Shown here piece after piece: positions 27,150-36,633 of a stretch of DNA of 64,000 nt. The DNA lies in contig NZ_JAHRDV010000002.1 of the NCBI RefSeq assembly GCF_019083805.1, forward strand, positions 1-64,000. Reading direction: 5' to 3'. The position numbers were made by a program, and so were the translations under genes. The first letter of the stretch is position 1. Each line of letters begins with the position of its first letter. Source of the DNA: Acetobacter estunensis. GTDB lineage: Bacteria > Pseudomonadota > Alphaproteobacteria > Acetobacterales > Acetobacteraceae. The notes beneath the pieces are model-generated. The model worked only from the letters and a program-made list of their open reading frames with translations. It had not been told where the DNA came from and did no database searches.

Positions 27150-28241
27150 ATGAAGATTGCCTATGTCATCAACTCCGTTGAAGGCGGTGGCGCAGCGCTT
27201 CCTGTTCCAGCCGTGACGCAGGTCATGCGTGAGCGTGGGCACCATGTGGAAGTCTTTGCGCTGGCACGACGTGATGGCCGGGCCATGGCGCCCATGGAAA
27301 CAGCCGGATTGCAGGTGCATGTGCGCGAAGGGGAGCGGACGGATCATCTGGCGGCCCTGCGCTGGCTGGATCGGCAGATGCGGACATATGCGCCCGACGT
27401 GATCTGGACATCGCTCACTCGCGCCACGCTGATGGGGCAGGCGGTGGGATGGCGGCGGCATTGTCCGGTAGTGAGCTGGCAGCATTCCGCACGTCTCAAA
27501 CCGATGAATGCGCGGCTGTTGCGGCTGTTGCACGAGCGCACCGCGCTGTGGATTGCGGATTCCTGCTGCGTGGAGGCGCAGACGCGCGAGAAACTCGGTT
27601 TGTCCGCAGACCGACTGACACGTTGGCCGATCTTCCGCGCGGACCCGGAGTTCCCGGTGGCACGCCCTTGGCAATCGGGTGACGTGGTGCGGATCGGCAC
27701 ATTGGGACGACTGCACCCCGTCAAAGGGTACGACACGTTGTGTGAGGCGGTCGGGCTTCTACGTGAGAAAGCGGATCTGCCACCTTTTGAAGTGCTGATT
27801 GCCGGAGAGGGCGAAGAGCGCTCAAGGCTTGAAGCGTCGATTGCGCGCCATGATCTGCCGGTGAGGCTGGTGGGCTATGTCAACGAGCCGCCCGTGTTCC
27901 TGCGCGGTTTGCATCTGTATGTGCAGCCTTCACTTTGGGAAGGGCTGTGTCTGGGAGCGCACGAAGCGATGCTGGCGGGATTGCCTGTTGTGGCGTCAGC
28001 CGCCGGCGAACTGCCGTTCACCATTACTCAGGAGACGGGGCGGATCGTACCGCCCCAACATCCTCAGGCTCTGGCCGATGCGTTGGCCGAACTGCTCGGT
28101 GCGCCGGAGCACCTTGCAGTCATGGGACAGAAGGCGCGTGAGCGTGTGCTGGATCTGTTTGGCGCAGAGCGGTTTGACGAGACAGGACAGGCGGTCGTGG
28201 CACGCGTGGAAAGGTTGGCAGAGAAACGCCGGTGTTTCTGA
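27150..28241 (+). CDS. GT4-family glycosyltransferase
   Basis: A GT-B fold enzyme of 363 residues. The N-terminal Rossmann half starts MKIAYVINSVEGGGAA with the glycine-rich acceptor loop. The C-terminal donor half has RIGTLGRLHPVKGYDTL, VLIAGEGEERSRLE, the EPPVFLRGLHLYVQPSLWEG segment and the EX7E-like GLCLGAHEAMLAGLPVVAS. The sugar is unknown. The gene follows the propeller gene, and its 3' end overlaps the convergent CDP-glycerol-transferase-like gene by 122 bases. Confidence 0.92.
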   Translation: MKIAYVINSVEGGGAALPVPAVTQVMRERGHHVEVFALARRDGRAMAPMETAGLQVHVREGERTDHLAALRWLDRQMRTYAPDVIWTSLTRATLMGQAVGWRRHCPVVSWQHSARLKPMNARLLRLLHERTALWIADSCCVEAQTREKLGLSADRLTRWPIFRADPEFPVARPWQSGDVVRIGTLGRLHPVKGYDTLCEAVGLLREKADLPPFEVLIAGEGEERSRLEASIARHDLPVRLVGYVNEPPVFLRGLHLYVQPSLWEGLCLGAHEAMLAGLPVVASAAGELPFTITQETGRIVPPQHPQALADALAELLGAPEHLAVMGQKARERVLDLFGAERFDETGQAVVARVERLAEKRRCF

Positions 28242-29409
28242 GACTGTGTCGGGACAGGGCTGGGCGCAGACTGCTGCGGAGAAATGCCACGATGGCATCG
28301 GCGGCGGCGGGCGCGGTGGGTTCTTGCCCCGTCAGTTCGAATGTATCCGCGACATATGCTTTCTGACGAGCGATGAAAGCGGTGTGTTGTGAATCAGCAC
28401 GGGCCAGAGCGTCAGCAAGCTGGTCCACGTCATTCACGACCTCTCCCAGATTCCAGAAGCTGTAGTTGCAGTCGTTCTGCCATGTCGTGTCGTGCGCATT
28501 CAAAAAGATGCAGGGCCGGGGACGGATGAGAAATTCGGCCACCTGACTGCTGACATCGCCCAGATAGAGGTCGGCTGCCAGCGTGTAGGTCATGTCCACG
28601 CTTCGCTGACTGCCGGGATCGATGATGATGTGCGAGCAGTCGGCGAAGCGTTGGCGGAGAGCCTCCCCGGCTGCTTTGTCACGGTCGAAGAGCCTTACAT
28701 GGGGCGCAAAAATCAGGTTGTAGCGATCCTGCTGCGCAAAAAACGCGATGATGCGTTCCCCCATTGCGGGCCATGAGGATAGGTTGCTTGAGAAGTGAGG
28801 ATTGTACAGCACCGTTGGACGGTCATTGGAAAACAGTCGACGCGGAGTCCGATTCATACGCTGCACAAGGTCGAATTTGGCATAAGTGCCAAGGTGATAG
28901 TGGCCCGGTCGAATGGCTCCCTGCTCGAGCAGGCGCTGTTCGATCTTGGAACCGGACAGAATGACGAAATCGAACATCCGTGTGTCGCGGGCGAAACCGA
29001 TGGCACGGTCTCCGGCACCGTGGCGTGTCCAGATGAAGCGTGGTCCTTTCACCCCCATCCGCTTGAGATAGAGAGAAGTGCGCTCCGGTACGACAATGGC
29101 ATGGAACTTTGAGAAGTAAGAGCGGTTGAGGCCAAGGACCGCAATCTTCTCAAGAGGACCGGGACCATGTTTTTCGATCCGACGGCGCAGCACAGCGGGC
29201 ATGTTCAACACGTCATAGGTCACGTGTGCGTCAGGATAGTGAACAGCGAGAGACTGGACGAAGTCGAGCTGCTTTTCTGTTAGGCACGCGACATGCACCT
29301 GCACATCCGGTGTCCGGGCAGCCATTTCCAGCGCGATGGGGAGCGAATGAAATGTCTGGTGAGGCTGGGCAATGAACGGAAATACAATTTGCAACATTTT
29401 GGAAGGCAT
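28120..29409 (-). CDS. CDP-glycerol glycerophosphotransferase-like protein
   Basis: A 429-residue GT-B-like protein resembling the TagB/TagF family, which transfers glycerol-phosphate or related groups to glycans. Motifs seen are IWTRHGAGD, VLYNPHFSSN, IFAPHVRL and GDVSSQVAEFL, where conserved His and Asp/Ser residues bind the CDP-alcohol in known enzymes. The C-terminal 35-40 residues are Pro/Arg-rich and lie in the overlap with the opposite GT4 gene. ATG 29409 is chosen; 29397 is also possible. Donor and acceptor are unknown. Confidence 0.72.
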   Translation of the reverse strand: MPSKMLQIVFPFIAQPHQTFHSLPIALEMAARTPDVQVHVACLTEKQLDFVQSLAVHYPDAHVTYDVLNMPAVLRRRIEKHGPGPLEKIAVLGLNRSYFSKFHAIVVPERTSLYLKRMGVKGPRFIWTRHGAGDRAIGFARDTRMFDFVILSGSKIEQRLLEQGAIRPGHYHLGTYAKFDLVQRMNRTPRRLFSNDRPTVLYNPHFSSNLSSWPAMGERIIAFFAQQDRYNLIFAPHVRLFDRDKAAGEALRQRFADCSHIIIDPGSQRSVDMTYTLAADLYLGDVSSQVAEFLIRPRPCIFLNAHDTTWQNDCNYSFWNLGEVVNDVDQLADALARADSQHTAFIARQKAYVADTFELTGQEPTAPAAADAIVAFLRSSLRPALSRHSLRNTGVSLPTFPRVPRPPVLSRQTALRQTDPAHAHAPSVP

Positions 29410-29680
29410 CCGCACGTGACCTGACGACGGTCGCTATCGTGCAGTAAAAATGGCTTATTTCAACTCGATAATTGTATCGTAATTTTTCGATGACCTCTTT
29501 ATTGAGGTTATGTGTCAGCAATATTAAAGTTTAATTGCACCGAATATTTGTTCGATTCTTCATGGTAGAGAGCGGGGCAAGTCAATTCGGGTGAGTGAAT
29601 ATCCATCGGGGATCGTGGCACCGATTGGATGGAGAGTTGGATCATGGTTGTGCGTTTCTCCTTACGTGAGGGCGGCTGAT

Positions 29681-30643
29681 ATGAGTGCTTCCGGCCATCT
29701 CCTGCGCTTTGCTCATCTTTCGGACGCTCATTTGCCCCCTGATGGGCCGCTCCCGTGGCGCACGTTGATTGGAAAGCGCGCACTGAGCGTCATGTCATGG
29801 CGTCGCCGACGGGCCGGTCTTTATCGGCAGGAAACGGTCGATGGCGTGGTGGCGGATATCGCCCGTTTTGCCCCCGATCTTGTTACGGACACAGGTGATC
29901 TCACGAATTTCGGATTGCCGCAGGAATTCAGAAAAGCCGCCGCGTGGCTGGAAACACTGCCTGCGCCGGCCGTTGTGGTTCCGGGCAATCACGATGCGAT
30001 GATGCCTTCCTCGCTGAAGGAAGGGTTGCCGATCTGGAAACGCTGGAGTTCTGCGCGAGCGGAGGATTTTCCCTTTGTCCGCCGTGAGGGCGATGTGGCT
30101 ATCATCGGCGTGTGTTCCGCGATTGCTTCTCCACCTTTCATGGCATGCGGGCGCGTGGGCACTGGGCAGACCGAACGGTTGCGGAAAATCCTTGAAGCCA
30201 CGCGCGGCCTGTGCCGGATCGTTCTGATTCACCATCCTGTCGGTCCGGGGCTTGTACCATGGCGGAAATCGTTGCTCGGGTGGAGGCGCATTGCGCGCGT
30301 TCTGCGTGAGGCGGGAGCCGAAATGGTGCTGCATGGCCACGCGCATTGTGCAGCGGCCAGTACGGTTCCCGGAACGAGGATCCCATTGGTTGGCGCCCCT
30401 TCGGCGGCATTGCGTTCGACCGAGCGGGATTCCCGTGCTGGGTGGAACGCCCTTACTGTCGTGGCGGAGAGGGAACACTGGCGCATCGAACTCACCCGTC
30501 GCCAGATGACGGAAACGGGCGCGTTCGAAGACGCCGGATGTGTGTGCTGGCTGCGTCCGCGACAGGTCATTCCCGGCAATCTGCCTCAAGAAACGCTTCC
30601 TGATATCGCGGCTGACCGCGAACGGAGAGTCCGATATGCCTGA
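29681..30643 (+). CDS. Calcineurin-like metallophosphoesterase
   Basis: A 320-residue dinuclear metallophosphoesterase. The five signature blocks are present: HLSDAHLP, GDLTNFG, PGNHDAM, LIHHPVG and LHGHAHC. The substrate may be a cyclic nucleotide, a lipid phosphate or a glycan phosphate; context in a glycan cluster favours an envelope role but proves nothing. ATG 29681 has GAGGG about 9 bases upstream. The next gene starts within its last codons (8-base overlap). Confidence 0.88.
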   Translation: MSASGHLLRFAHLSDAHLPPDGPLPWRTLIGKRALSVMSWRRRRAGLYRQETVDGVVADIARFAPDLVTDTGDLTNFGLPQEFRKAAAWLETLPAPAVVVPGNHDAMMPSSLKEGLPIWKRWSSARAEDFPFVRREGDVAIIGVCSAIASPPFMACGRVGTGQTERLRKILEATRGLCRIVLIHHPVGPGLVPWRKSLLGWRRIARVLREAGAEMVLHGHAHCAAASTVPGTRIPLVGAPSAALRSTERDSRAGWNALTVVAEREHWRIELTRRQMTETGAFEDAGCVCWLRPRQVIPGNLPQETLPDIAADRERRVRYA

Positions 30644-31586
30644 GCTGGAATCCATTCCTTCGGTCGCGCATTTTGTGACGACCGGACGGAAAATATCGTG
30701 GGCGCAGGCATTCGCCATTGCCTCGGCAACACGGCACGGCATGAAAAAAGTTATCGTGCATCATGCCGGTTCGTTGGAGGACTCTCCGCAATGTGTGTTT
30801 CTTCTGGGGCAATCGACCGTCTCAATTTGCAGACTGGATGTGGGCGATACGCTGCGTCGGGTTGGACGCGCATTGGAAATACCCGGTTTTGCGGAACTGT
30901 ATAGGCTGACGACGGATCCCGTTATTCGCGATAGCATCCTGCGTGCCGCGCTTCTCTACCGTTTTGGCGGCATTTCTCTGTCATTCGACTCCATGATGAT
31001 CGGGGAATTGCATCTTTCTTCATCATGTCAGACGTTTTTCGGATGTGAGCGGATAGCGAGCCATACGCCCATTGCGAACTTCCTTTCGCGAGTGAAGGAC
31101 GGCGTCTCGTTTTCTTCACGTAGAAAAAGCAGTTCACCAGTCCCGGCTGCTCGACCCGCTTTTACTGGCACCGTTCCCAGCACGGCCGTTTTTGGCGCTG
31201 TGCAGCATGCGCCTTTTCTTGCGACATGGTTGCGCGGGCTGATTGCGCATGACGGGACGGGAAAGGACAGTCCTTCGTGTCTTCTTTCCTCTCTTCTGGC
31301 CCTCAACACTTTTCCAGACGTCGAAATATGCCCGCCTCAGATGATCTGCGCCTTTGACACAGGGGATGTGCGTCGCCTGTTCCGGGCTGTACGGGGTGAA
31401 AGATTGCGGACGATGCGTCCTTCAGCTTCGGTCGTGCATTGGCGACCCTGTGCCTTCACACGTGAGTGTGAAGCTGGGATTACGCCCGATCATGTCATGG
31501 AAAATGCTTACAGGCAGTTATACAGCAATCTGATCTGGGAACATGTTCCGGCGGTGCAGGACATTGTGTATCTTCGGCTCGCATAA
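30636..31586 (+). CDS. GT32-like sugar-transferase-fold protein with altered DXD motif
   Basis: A 316-residue protein. The segment SILRAALLYRFGGISLSFD (about 100-117) matches the Gly_transf_sug/GT32 signature, where GGxYLDLD carries the metal-binding DXD. Here the motif reads LSFD, so the first Asp is replaced. Activity may therefore be changed or lost, or metal binding may use other residues. Start 30636 has GGAGAG upstream and overlaps the phosphoesterase stop, suggesting coupling. No other domain is recognised. Confidence 0.6.
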   Translation: MPELESIPSVAHFVTTGRKISWAQAFAIASATRHGMKKVIVHHAGSLEDSPQCVFLLGQSTVSICRLDVGDTLRRVGRALEIPGFAELYRLTTDPVIRDSILRAALLYRFGGISLSFDSMMIGELHLSSSCQTFFGCERIASHTPIANFLSRVKDGVSFSSRRKSSSPVPAARPAFTGTVPSTAVFGAVQHAPFLATWLRGLIAHDGTGKDSPSCLLSSLLALNTFPDVEICPPQMICAFDTGDVRRLFRAVRGERLRTMRPSASVVHWRPCAFTRECEAGITPDHVMENAYRQLYSNLIWEHVPAVQDIVYLRLA

Positions 31587-31625
31587 GATAATTCTTTGTT
31601 ATCTCATTCTGATTTTCCTTCCGGC

Positions 31626-32663
31626 ATGACGCATTCTGGACATGCTGTCCTGTCGGCCCGGGGAAAGAGGCCGTTCCTGTGCATTGTCGATACAGGGCGA
31701 AAGGGAGAGACGAGGCAATGTGAAGCCTTGGCGCATGCCTGTGGAGTGTCATGGGCGTTTGTGGCGCCGGAGGGCGTCCCAGCCATGGAGCCGACGGCTA
31801 TTTTGTCCTTCGGTCGCGCCCTGAAAGCTGCTTGCCGTATCAAGGGAGTTTTTGGCGGCAGACCAGCGATTGTCCAACTCGGTCGTCCGCGTCTCATGGC
31901 TCCCCATCGGCTGGATCTGATCATCTTGATGCCGCAGGATGATTTCCCGTCAGGCCCGAATGTCGTCCGTCTGTCCATGCCACTGAATGGCGCGGATATG
32001 ACAGAGGGGATCGTCTCTCCCCGCGGGCCGCGCGAAGATGGCGTGGTTTCTGTCCTTCTTGGTGGTCCAACGCGGCATTTTTTCTCTGAAGACAAGGATA
32101 TTTCCGTTCTTCTGGACCGAGCGCACAGACTTGCCGAGGCTAACGGTGAGCGGTTGTATGTGGTGCCCGGACCGCGCACCCCTCAGAATATTCAGAGATA
32201 TCTTGAGCAGCGTTACGAAAAGACGCCAGACGTTATTCAGCGTTGTCCTTTGCCCGATATTCTTGCCCGTAGTTCACGGCTTGTCGTGACAGCGGACAGC
32301 GCTTCTCTTGTGGCGGATGCGTGGCGGAGCGGGTGTCCTACATGGCTTTATCCCCTCAAACCGCGTCTTCCTCCGGTGCAACGACTGAAAATGATGGCAG
32401 ATCGCCTTTCGCCGGAAGTGCGTCATTCTCTGATCCGTCGTGGTTGGCTGGCAGGAGGAACGGATTTCCTGAGATGGTATCGGACGATTGTGCATAGAGG
32501 CTGGATACGTCCGCTGACGGAGCAGGGGCTATCGAGGCCGAGATGGCGGATGATGCATGCGGTCCACGATCGGGATCTGGCCGTGTGTCGGGACAGGGTG
32601 CTTCGTATTCTGACCGAACGAGGTGCCGCAGGATATATGGGTTCTGCAACGACGACCGGGTGA
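31626..32663 (+). CDS. ELM1/GtrOC1-family protein (GT-B-like, nucleoside-sugar dependent)
   Basis: A 345-residue member of the ELM1 family, known from plant mitochondrial fission proteins and common in alphaproteobacterial envelope loci. Visible are the VLLGGPTRHFFSEDKD region, VVPGPRTP (the family SRRTP-like motif) and a VTADSASLVADAWRSG donor-site segment similar to GT-B enzymes. ATG 31626 is preferred to an upstream TTG. It sits between the GT32-like and GT2 genes, so a glycosyltransferase role is plausible but unproven. Confidence 0.7.
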   Translation: MTHSGHAVLSARGKRPFLCIVDTGRKGETRQCEALAHACGVSWAFVAPEGVPAMEPTAILSFGRALKAACRIKGVFGGRPAIVQLGRPRLMAPHRLDLIILMPQDDFPSGPNVVRLSMPLNGADMTEGIVSPRGPREDGVVSVLLGGPTRHFFSEDKDISVLLDRAHRLAEANGERLYVVPGPRTPQNIQRYLEQRYEKTPDVIQRCPLPDILARSSRLVVTADSASLVADAWRSGCPTWLYPLKPRLPPVQRLKMMADRLSPEVRHSLIRRGWLAGGTDFLRWYRTIVHRGWIRPLTEQGLSRPRWRMMHAVHDRDLAVCRDRVLRILTERGAAGYMGSATTTG

Positions 32664-32744
32664 GCGGACACGTTTGGAGAGTGTCTTTCCTTGCGCCGGA
32701 AACAGGTCCACGGTCAGCAGGACTTACAGGAGAACGATGGGCTG

Positions 32745-33728
32745 ATGTCTCATCCTGAGGAAATCGCCACTTGTGTGGTGACAGTAACCTATGGCGAGCG
32801 CGTGCCGCTGTTGGCACGCGTGCTGCGAGCGGCTTTTCAATGTGGGGCGCGCTATGCCGTGGTCGTGGACAACGGGACGCCCGCGACTTCGAAAAAAGCT
32901 TTGGTTGACCTGCAAAACGAATTGGGCCGCGAGGCGATGGAGATTATCGCGCTCCCCCGCAATGAGGGGTCGGCGGGCGGGTTTCACGCGGGATTGCGCA
33001 GAGCGGCACAGTTACGCGACATGCGCTTTGTGTGGGTTCTCGATGACGATAATCTTCCGGAAGAAAATGCTCTTTCCGTATTGATGGACAAATGGACCCA
33101 GCTTGGCGCGCATGAGACGGACGCCATGATGTGTTTTCGAAAGGAAAAGCGGGCCTACCGCAAGGTGCTGGCCCGAAAAACGCTGCATTGGGTCGAACCA
33201 GATGCGTTTTTCGACTTCAATCTTGCGCATCTGTGGAATGGCGGGAAGCGCCAGGCGCACATTGAAAAAGGCTGCATCGAGTTGGGTGTGGCGGCTTATG
33301 GTGGTTTGTGGTTTGCGCGGTCATGGCTGGATCGGATTGCCCTGCCGCCGGAACGCTTTCATCTCTATTTCGACGATTATGCTTTTTCCCACCAGATTCC
33401 CGAACATGGCGGTCGTATATGGCTGTGTCCGGACAGCCGCCTCAATGACATCGACATATCGTGGCAGGCAAACCGCGATGAAATCCACCCATGGCTGGAG
33501 CCTGCCACGGAAGAGCGTCGTATCTTCTGCACGATCCGCAATCGTCTGTGGCTGGAACGTCCGGTGGCGCGTTCACGGGGCCTCCATATGGTGAACATGG
33601 CGCTCTATCTGGGTGTTAAGGTGATCGGCGCCAATCTTGGTGCCATGGCACGGCGTTTCCGTTCAGCCCCTGTCTTTGTCCGTCGCTTTCGCCTTATCGG
33701 ACGGGCTATCCGCGCCGGGTTGTCCTGA
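32745..33728 (+). CDS. GT2-family glycosyltransferase (GlfT2/galactofuranosyl-like)
   Basis: A 327-residue GT-A enzyme. VVTVTYGERVPLLARVL forms the first strand and VVVDNGT the UDP-binding part. LPRNEGSAGGFHAGL is typical of rhamnosyl- and galactofuranosyl-transferases. WVLDDDNLPEENAL carries the DDD/DXD metal site, and LYFDDYAFSHQI the second acidic site. A two-codon ORF (ATG GGC TGA, 32737-32745) lies between the AGGAG ribosome site and the start, and its TGA overlaps the ATG. The 3' end overlaps the convergent flippase gene by 66 bases. Confidence 0.88.
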   Translation: MSHPEEIATCVVTVTYGERVPLLARVLRAAFQCGARYAVVVDNGTPATSKKALVDLQNELGREAMEIIALPRNEGSAGGFHAGLRRAAQLRDMRFVWVLDDDNLPEENALSVLMDKWTQLGAHETDAMMCFRKEKRAYRKVLARKTLHWVEPDAFFDFNLAHLWNGGKRQAHIEKGCIELGVAAYGGLWFARSWLDRIALPPERFHLYFDDYAFSHQIPEHGGRIWLCPDSRLNDIDISWQANRDEIHPWLEPATEERRIFCTIRNRLWLERPVARSRGLHMVNMALYLGVKVIGANLGAMARRFRSAPVFVRRFRLIGRAIRAGLS

Positions 33729-35045
33729 CGCGGCCTGTTTCTTGAGGACGCGAACCTTTCTGGCGAACCGGCGCGTTCCCACCAGACAGGTGAGGAAGAT
33801 CGCAATGCTGGCAGCGGCCGTGGCGAGGCATGCGCCCGTCAGGTGAAAGCGCAGTGTGAGGAAATAGACCGCTGGGAAATAAAGCAGCGTCACCAGAATG
33901 CGTGAGCGGACCAGAAGTTTGAGGTGTCCTGCCACAATCAGAAGAGGCTCGAGCGGGACGATCAGGAGGCTGAAGATCGCGGCCAGCAGCATGATCGTGA
34001 TGTAGAAGGACGTGTGTGACACATGCACGTCGAGCATGTAGCGGAAAATCTTCGAGCCAACCGTGCCCGTCAGGAACAGCAGCAGAGCCGAGAGCGCCGT
34101 CAGAATGGCGAAGATACGGAGCGTGACTTTCTTCAGACCGTCCCAGTCCTGCCGGTCACGCATCTTGACCAGTTCGGGATAAAGCACGGGCGAAATGAGC
34201 TGGGCAGGCGTGACAATCCCTGAGGCTATCTGGCGGCAAACGCGGAAAACGGCGGCTTCCGCTGCCCCCAGCCCCTTGCCGACAAGCAATGTTGCGATTG
34301 GCGCCGAAGCGTTCCCGAGTGTCTGGTTGGCGCTGACGGCACGCGTGAAGGACCACATCCCATCGCCAGCCCATTGCCAGTTACGGAACGCATGAAGATA
34401 GCGAAATCCGATCCGTTTTTTCAGGATAGACAGCGCCACACGGCTGTAAAAGGCATGATCGAACAGGATGGACGCTGCCCAGATGAGCAGGAACCATCCC
34501 AGTGACAGGTGTAGTGCATAGGCGAGCAGAACGCCGATCATTTTTCCCAGCGCTGTCAGCCCTTCGGTGATGGGCACGTAGTGAAAGCGGCTGGCCATGC
34601 GCAGCACGCCTTGCGCCCAGCCCGTGTACATGAATGGTGCGACACATGCGTAAAGCGTGGCCAACAGGCGTGTGTGAGGCGTCCAGTGAGCTATGCCGGC
34701 ATAGATCTGCACGGCCACAAGACTGAACACGAAGGCTGCGCCGGCTGACATTGTGTCGAGACGCACACAGAAGGACGTGACGCGGTTCAGCCGGTCAGCA
34801 TCCTTGTTGAAAAAGGCATCGCTGCCGAAGCGGATGAGGGTTTGCCATGTTTGCAGACGCGAAAGCGTCGAGCCCGTCATGGCCAGCGAGTGGATGAGGA
34901 TCAGCAGTCCGAAATCGGCAAGCCCCAGCGCCCGTACGGCAAAAGCCGTATGAACGAAACTGCACAATGCGCTAAGGATGCGCCCCACCGTCAGCAGGCT
35001 GACATTACGGAAGATGGAGCGGAAGACGGAGGAATTCCCGGACAT
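33663..35045 (-). CDS. Wzx-like polysaccharide flippase (MOP superfamily)
   Basis: A multi-spanning membrane protein of 460 residues with about 12 hydrophobic helices, starting MSGNSSVFRSIFRNVSLLTVGRI. The early GLADFGLLILIHSLA segment matches the A-x-G-x-Y/F-x-L motif of oligosaccharide flippases, and the C-terminus is basic. It probably moves a lipid-linked oligosaccharide built by the nearby transferases to the periplasm. No Wzy polymerase or ligase is visible in the window. ATG 35045 is chosen. Confidence 0.82.
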   Translation of the reverse strand: MSGNSSVFRSIFRNVSLLTVGRILSALCSFVHTAFAVRALGLADFGLLILIHSLAMTGSTLSRLQTWQTLIRFGSDAFFNKDADRLNRVTSFCVRLDTMSAGAAFVFSLVAVQIYAGIAHWTPHTRLLATLYACVAPFMYTGWAQGVLRMASRFHYVPITEGLTALGKMIGVLLAYALHLSLGWFLLIWAASILFDHAFYSRVALSILKKRIGFRYLHAFRNWQWAGDGMWSFTRAVSANQTLGNASAPIATLLVGKGLGAAEAAVFRVCRQIASGIVTPAQLISPVLYPELVKMRDRQDWDGLKKVTLRIFAILTALSALLLFLTGTVGSKIFRYMLDVHVSHTSFYITIMLLAAIFSLLIVPLEPLLIVAGHLKLLVRSRILVTLLYFPAVYFLTLRFHLTGACLATAAASIAIFLTCLVGTRRFARKVRVLKKQAASGQPGADSPSDKAKATDKDRG

Positions 35046-35211
35046 GCAGGCTTTCAGGTCACTGGAAATCTCTGGGCGGGAACCCCGTCGTGGGAATGTC
35101 GAGGAAACGCCTGCGCACAATGCCGTCTGCTGTTGCGCGCTGAGCGGACAGTGTCAAGGCACAAGACGGTTCCTCAGCCCTTGCCGCGTGCTGTGACGGA
35201 GACCGTCCGTT

Positions 35212-36633
35212 TCAGGCGTACGTTCCTTTTTCCTGCGGAATCAGCTTGCCGGGATTGAGGATGTTCAGCGGGTCCATCGCTTTCTTTATCGCCCGCATCA
35301 CGTTTAGGGCGCCCGCGCCATGCTCGGTTTCCAGAAACTCCAGTTTGCCAAGTCCAACACCATGTTCGCCACTGCATGAGCCATCCAGCGCCAGCGCGCG
35401 TGCCACGATCTTGCGGTCAAGGTCCAGAAGTCTTTTGCGGCCTTCCGGCGTGTTCTCTGTGAGAATGAGCGTGTGAAAATTGCCGTCGCCCACATGGCCC
35501 ACCATGGCGGCGCGCAGTCCTGATTCCCTGATGTCGTGACGCACACCGTCGATCAGTTCCGCCAGACGTGAGATCGGCACGATGCAATCGGTCGAGATGA
35601 CGAGTGCCGTGGGCTCAATGGCGCGTGCGGCCCAGTAGGCATTGTGACGCGCCTTCCACAACCGCGTGCGTTCTTCAGGTGTATCCGCCCAGTCGAAGCC
35701 AAGACCACCGTTTTCTCGGGCAAGGCTTTCGGTCGCTTCCACCTGCTCGCGCACGGCGGCGGGGCCTCCCGTGAACTCGAAGAATAGGGTCGGCAACGGG
35801 CGCAGTTCATCCAGATGAGAATACGCGATGCAGGCGGCCATCTGCACTTCATCGGCCAGTTCCACACGGGCGACAGGGATACCGTATTGAATCACCTCGA
35901 CCGCCGTGCGCACGGCTTCGTCCACGGTTTCGAACTGGCAAACGGCCGCGGCTACGGCTTCGGGCAGACCGTAGAGCCGCAGTTGCACTTCCGTGATGAT
36001 GCCCAGCGTGCCTTCGGAGCCGATGAACAGGGAGGTTAGGTCATACCCCGTGGAGGATTTGCGCACGCGGCCACCGGTGCGGATGATCTCGCCGCTGGCC
36101 AGCACCACGGTCAGACCCAGCACGTTTTCCTTCATGGTGCCGTATTTCACCGCTGCCGTGCCGGACGCACGGGTGGCGCACATGCCGCCCAGCGTAGCTT
36201 CTCCGCCCGGATCGACGGGAAAAAATAGGCCGGAATCCCGGATGCGACTGTTCAACTCCTGCCGTGTGAGACCCGCCTGCACGCGGCAGTCGAGATCCTC
36301 GGGGTTGAACTGCACGATGTCCGTCATGCGCGACAGATCGAGGCTGATGGCGTGTTCCGGCGGAGTGACGTGCCCTTCGACGGATGTGCCGGCACCGAAC
36401 GCCACCACGGGGAGACGGTGCTCGTGGCACAGGGACAGCACGCGAGAGACATCGTCGGTGCTCTGGGCGAACACGACGGCTTCGGGGAGCCGTGCGGCAT
36501 CCATCGCCTCACCATGGCTATGTTCTTCCCGCACGGAGGTGACGGTGCTCACCTGTTGGGGGAGTGTCTTGCGCAGGGCGCTCAGCACCTTTTCGACACG
36601 GGCGGCGGGAGAGGCAATGGAAGCGTCGGGCAT
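35212..36633 (-). CDS. FAD-dependent D-lactate dehydrogenase (GlcD/Dld family)
   Basis: A 473-residue FAD-binding oxidoreductase that likely oxidises D-lactate or a related 2-hydroxyacid and feeds electrons to the respiratory chain. The FAD PCMH domain has VVAFGAGTSVEGH and FPVDPGGEATLGGMCATRASG, then SSTGYDLTSLFIGSEGTLGI. The C-terminal FAD-oxidase domain has VGHVGDGNFHTLI and GSCSGEHGVGLGK, with the conserved His residues. Substrate cannot be told from sequence. The upstream in-frame start is TTG; ATG 36633 is preferred. Confidence 0.88.
   Translation of the reverse strand: MPDASIASPAARVEKVLSALRKTLPQQVSTVTSVREEHSHGEAMDAARLPEAVVFAQSTDDVSRVLSLCHEHRLPVVAFGAGTSVEGHVTPPEHAISLDLSRMTDIVQFNPEDLDCRVQAGLTRQELNSRIRDSGLFFPVDPGGEATLGGMCATRASGTAAVKYGTMKENVLGLTVVLASGEIIRTGGRVRKSSTGYDLTSLFIGSEGTLGIITEVQLRLYGLPEAVAAAVCQFETVDEAVRTAVEVIQYGIPVARVELADEVQMAACIAYSHLDELRPLPTLFFEFTGGPAAVREQVEATESLARENGGLGFDWADTPEERTRLWKARHNAYWAARAIEPTALVISTDCIVPISRLAELIDGVRHDIRESGLRAAMVGHVGDGNFHTLILTENTPEGRKRLLDLDRKIVARALALDGSCSGEHGVGLGKLEFLETEHGAGALNVMRAIKKAMDPLNILNPGKLIPQEKGTYA

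Noticed and set aside
28330..28350. GTTCGAAT sequence resembling a tRNA T-loop
   Set aside because: No matching acceptor, D or anticodon stems surround it and it lies inside a coding gene.
29508..29783. Minus-strand open frame covering the AT-rich spacer before the phosphoesterase gene
   Set aside because: It overlaps the start of the well-supported phosphoesterase on the opposite strand, has no recognisable motif and shows biased composition.
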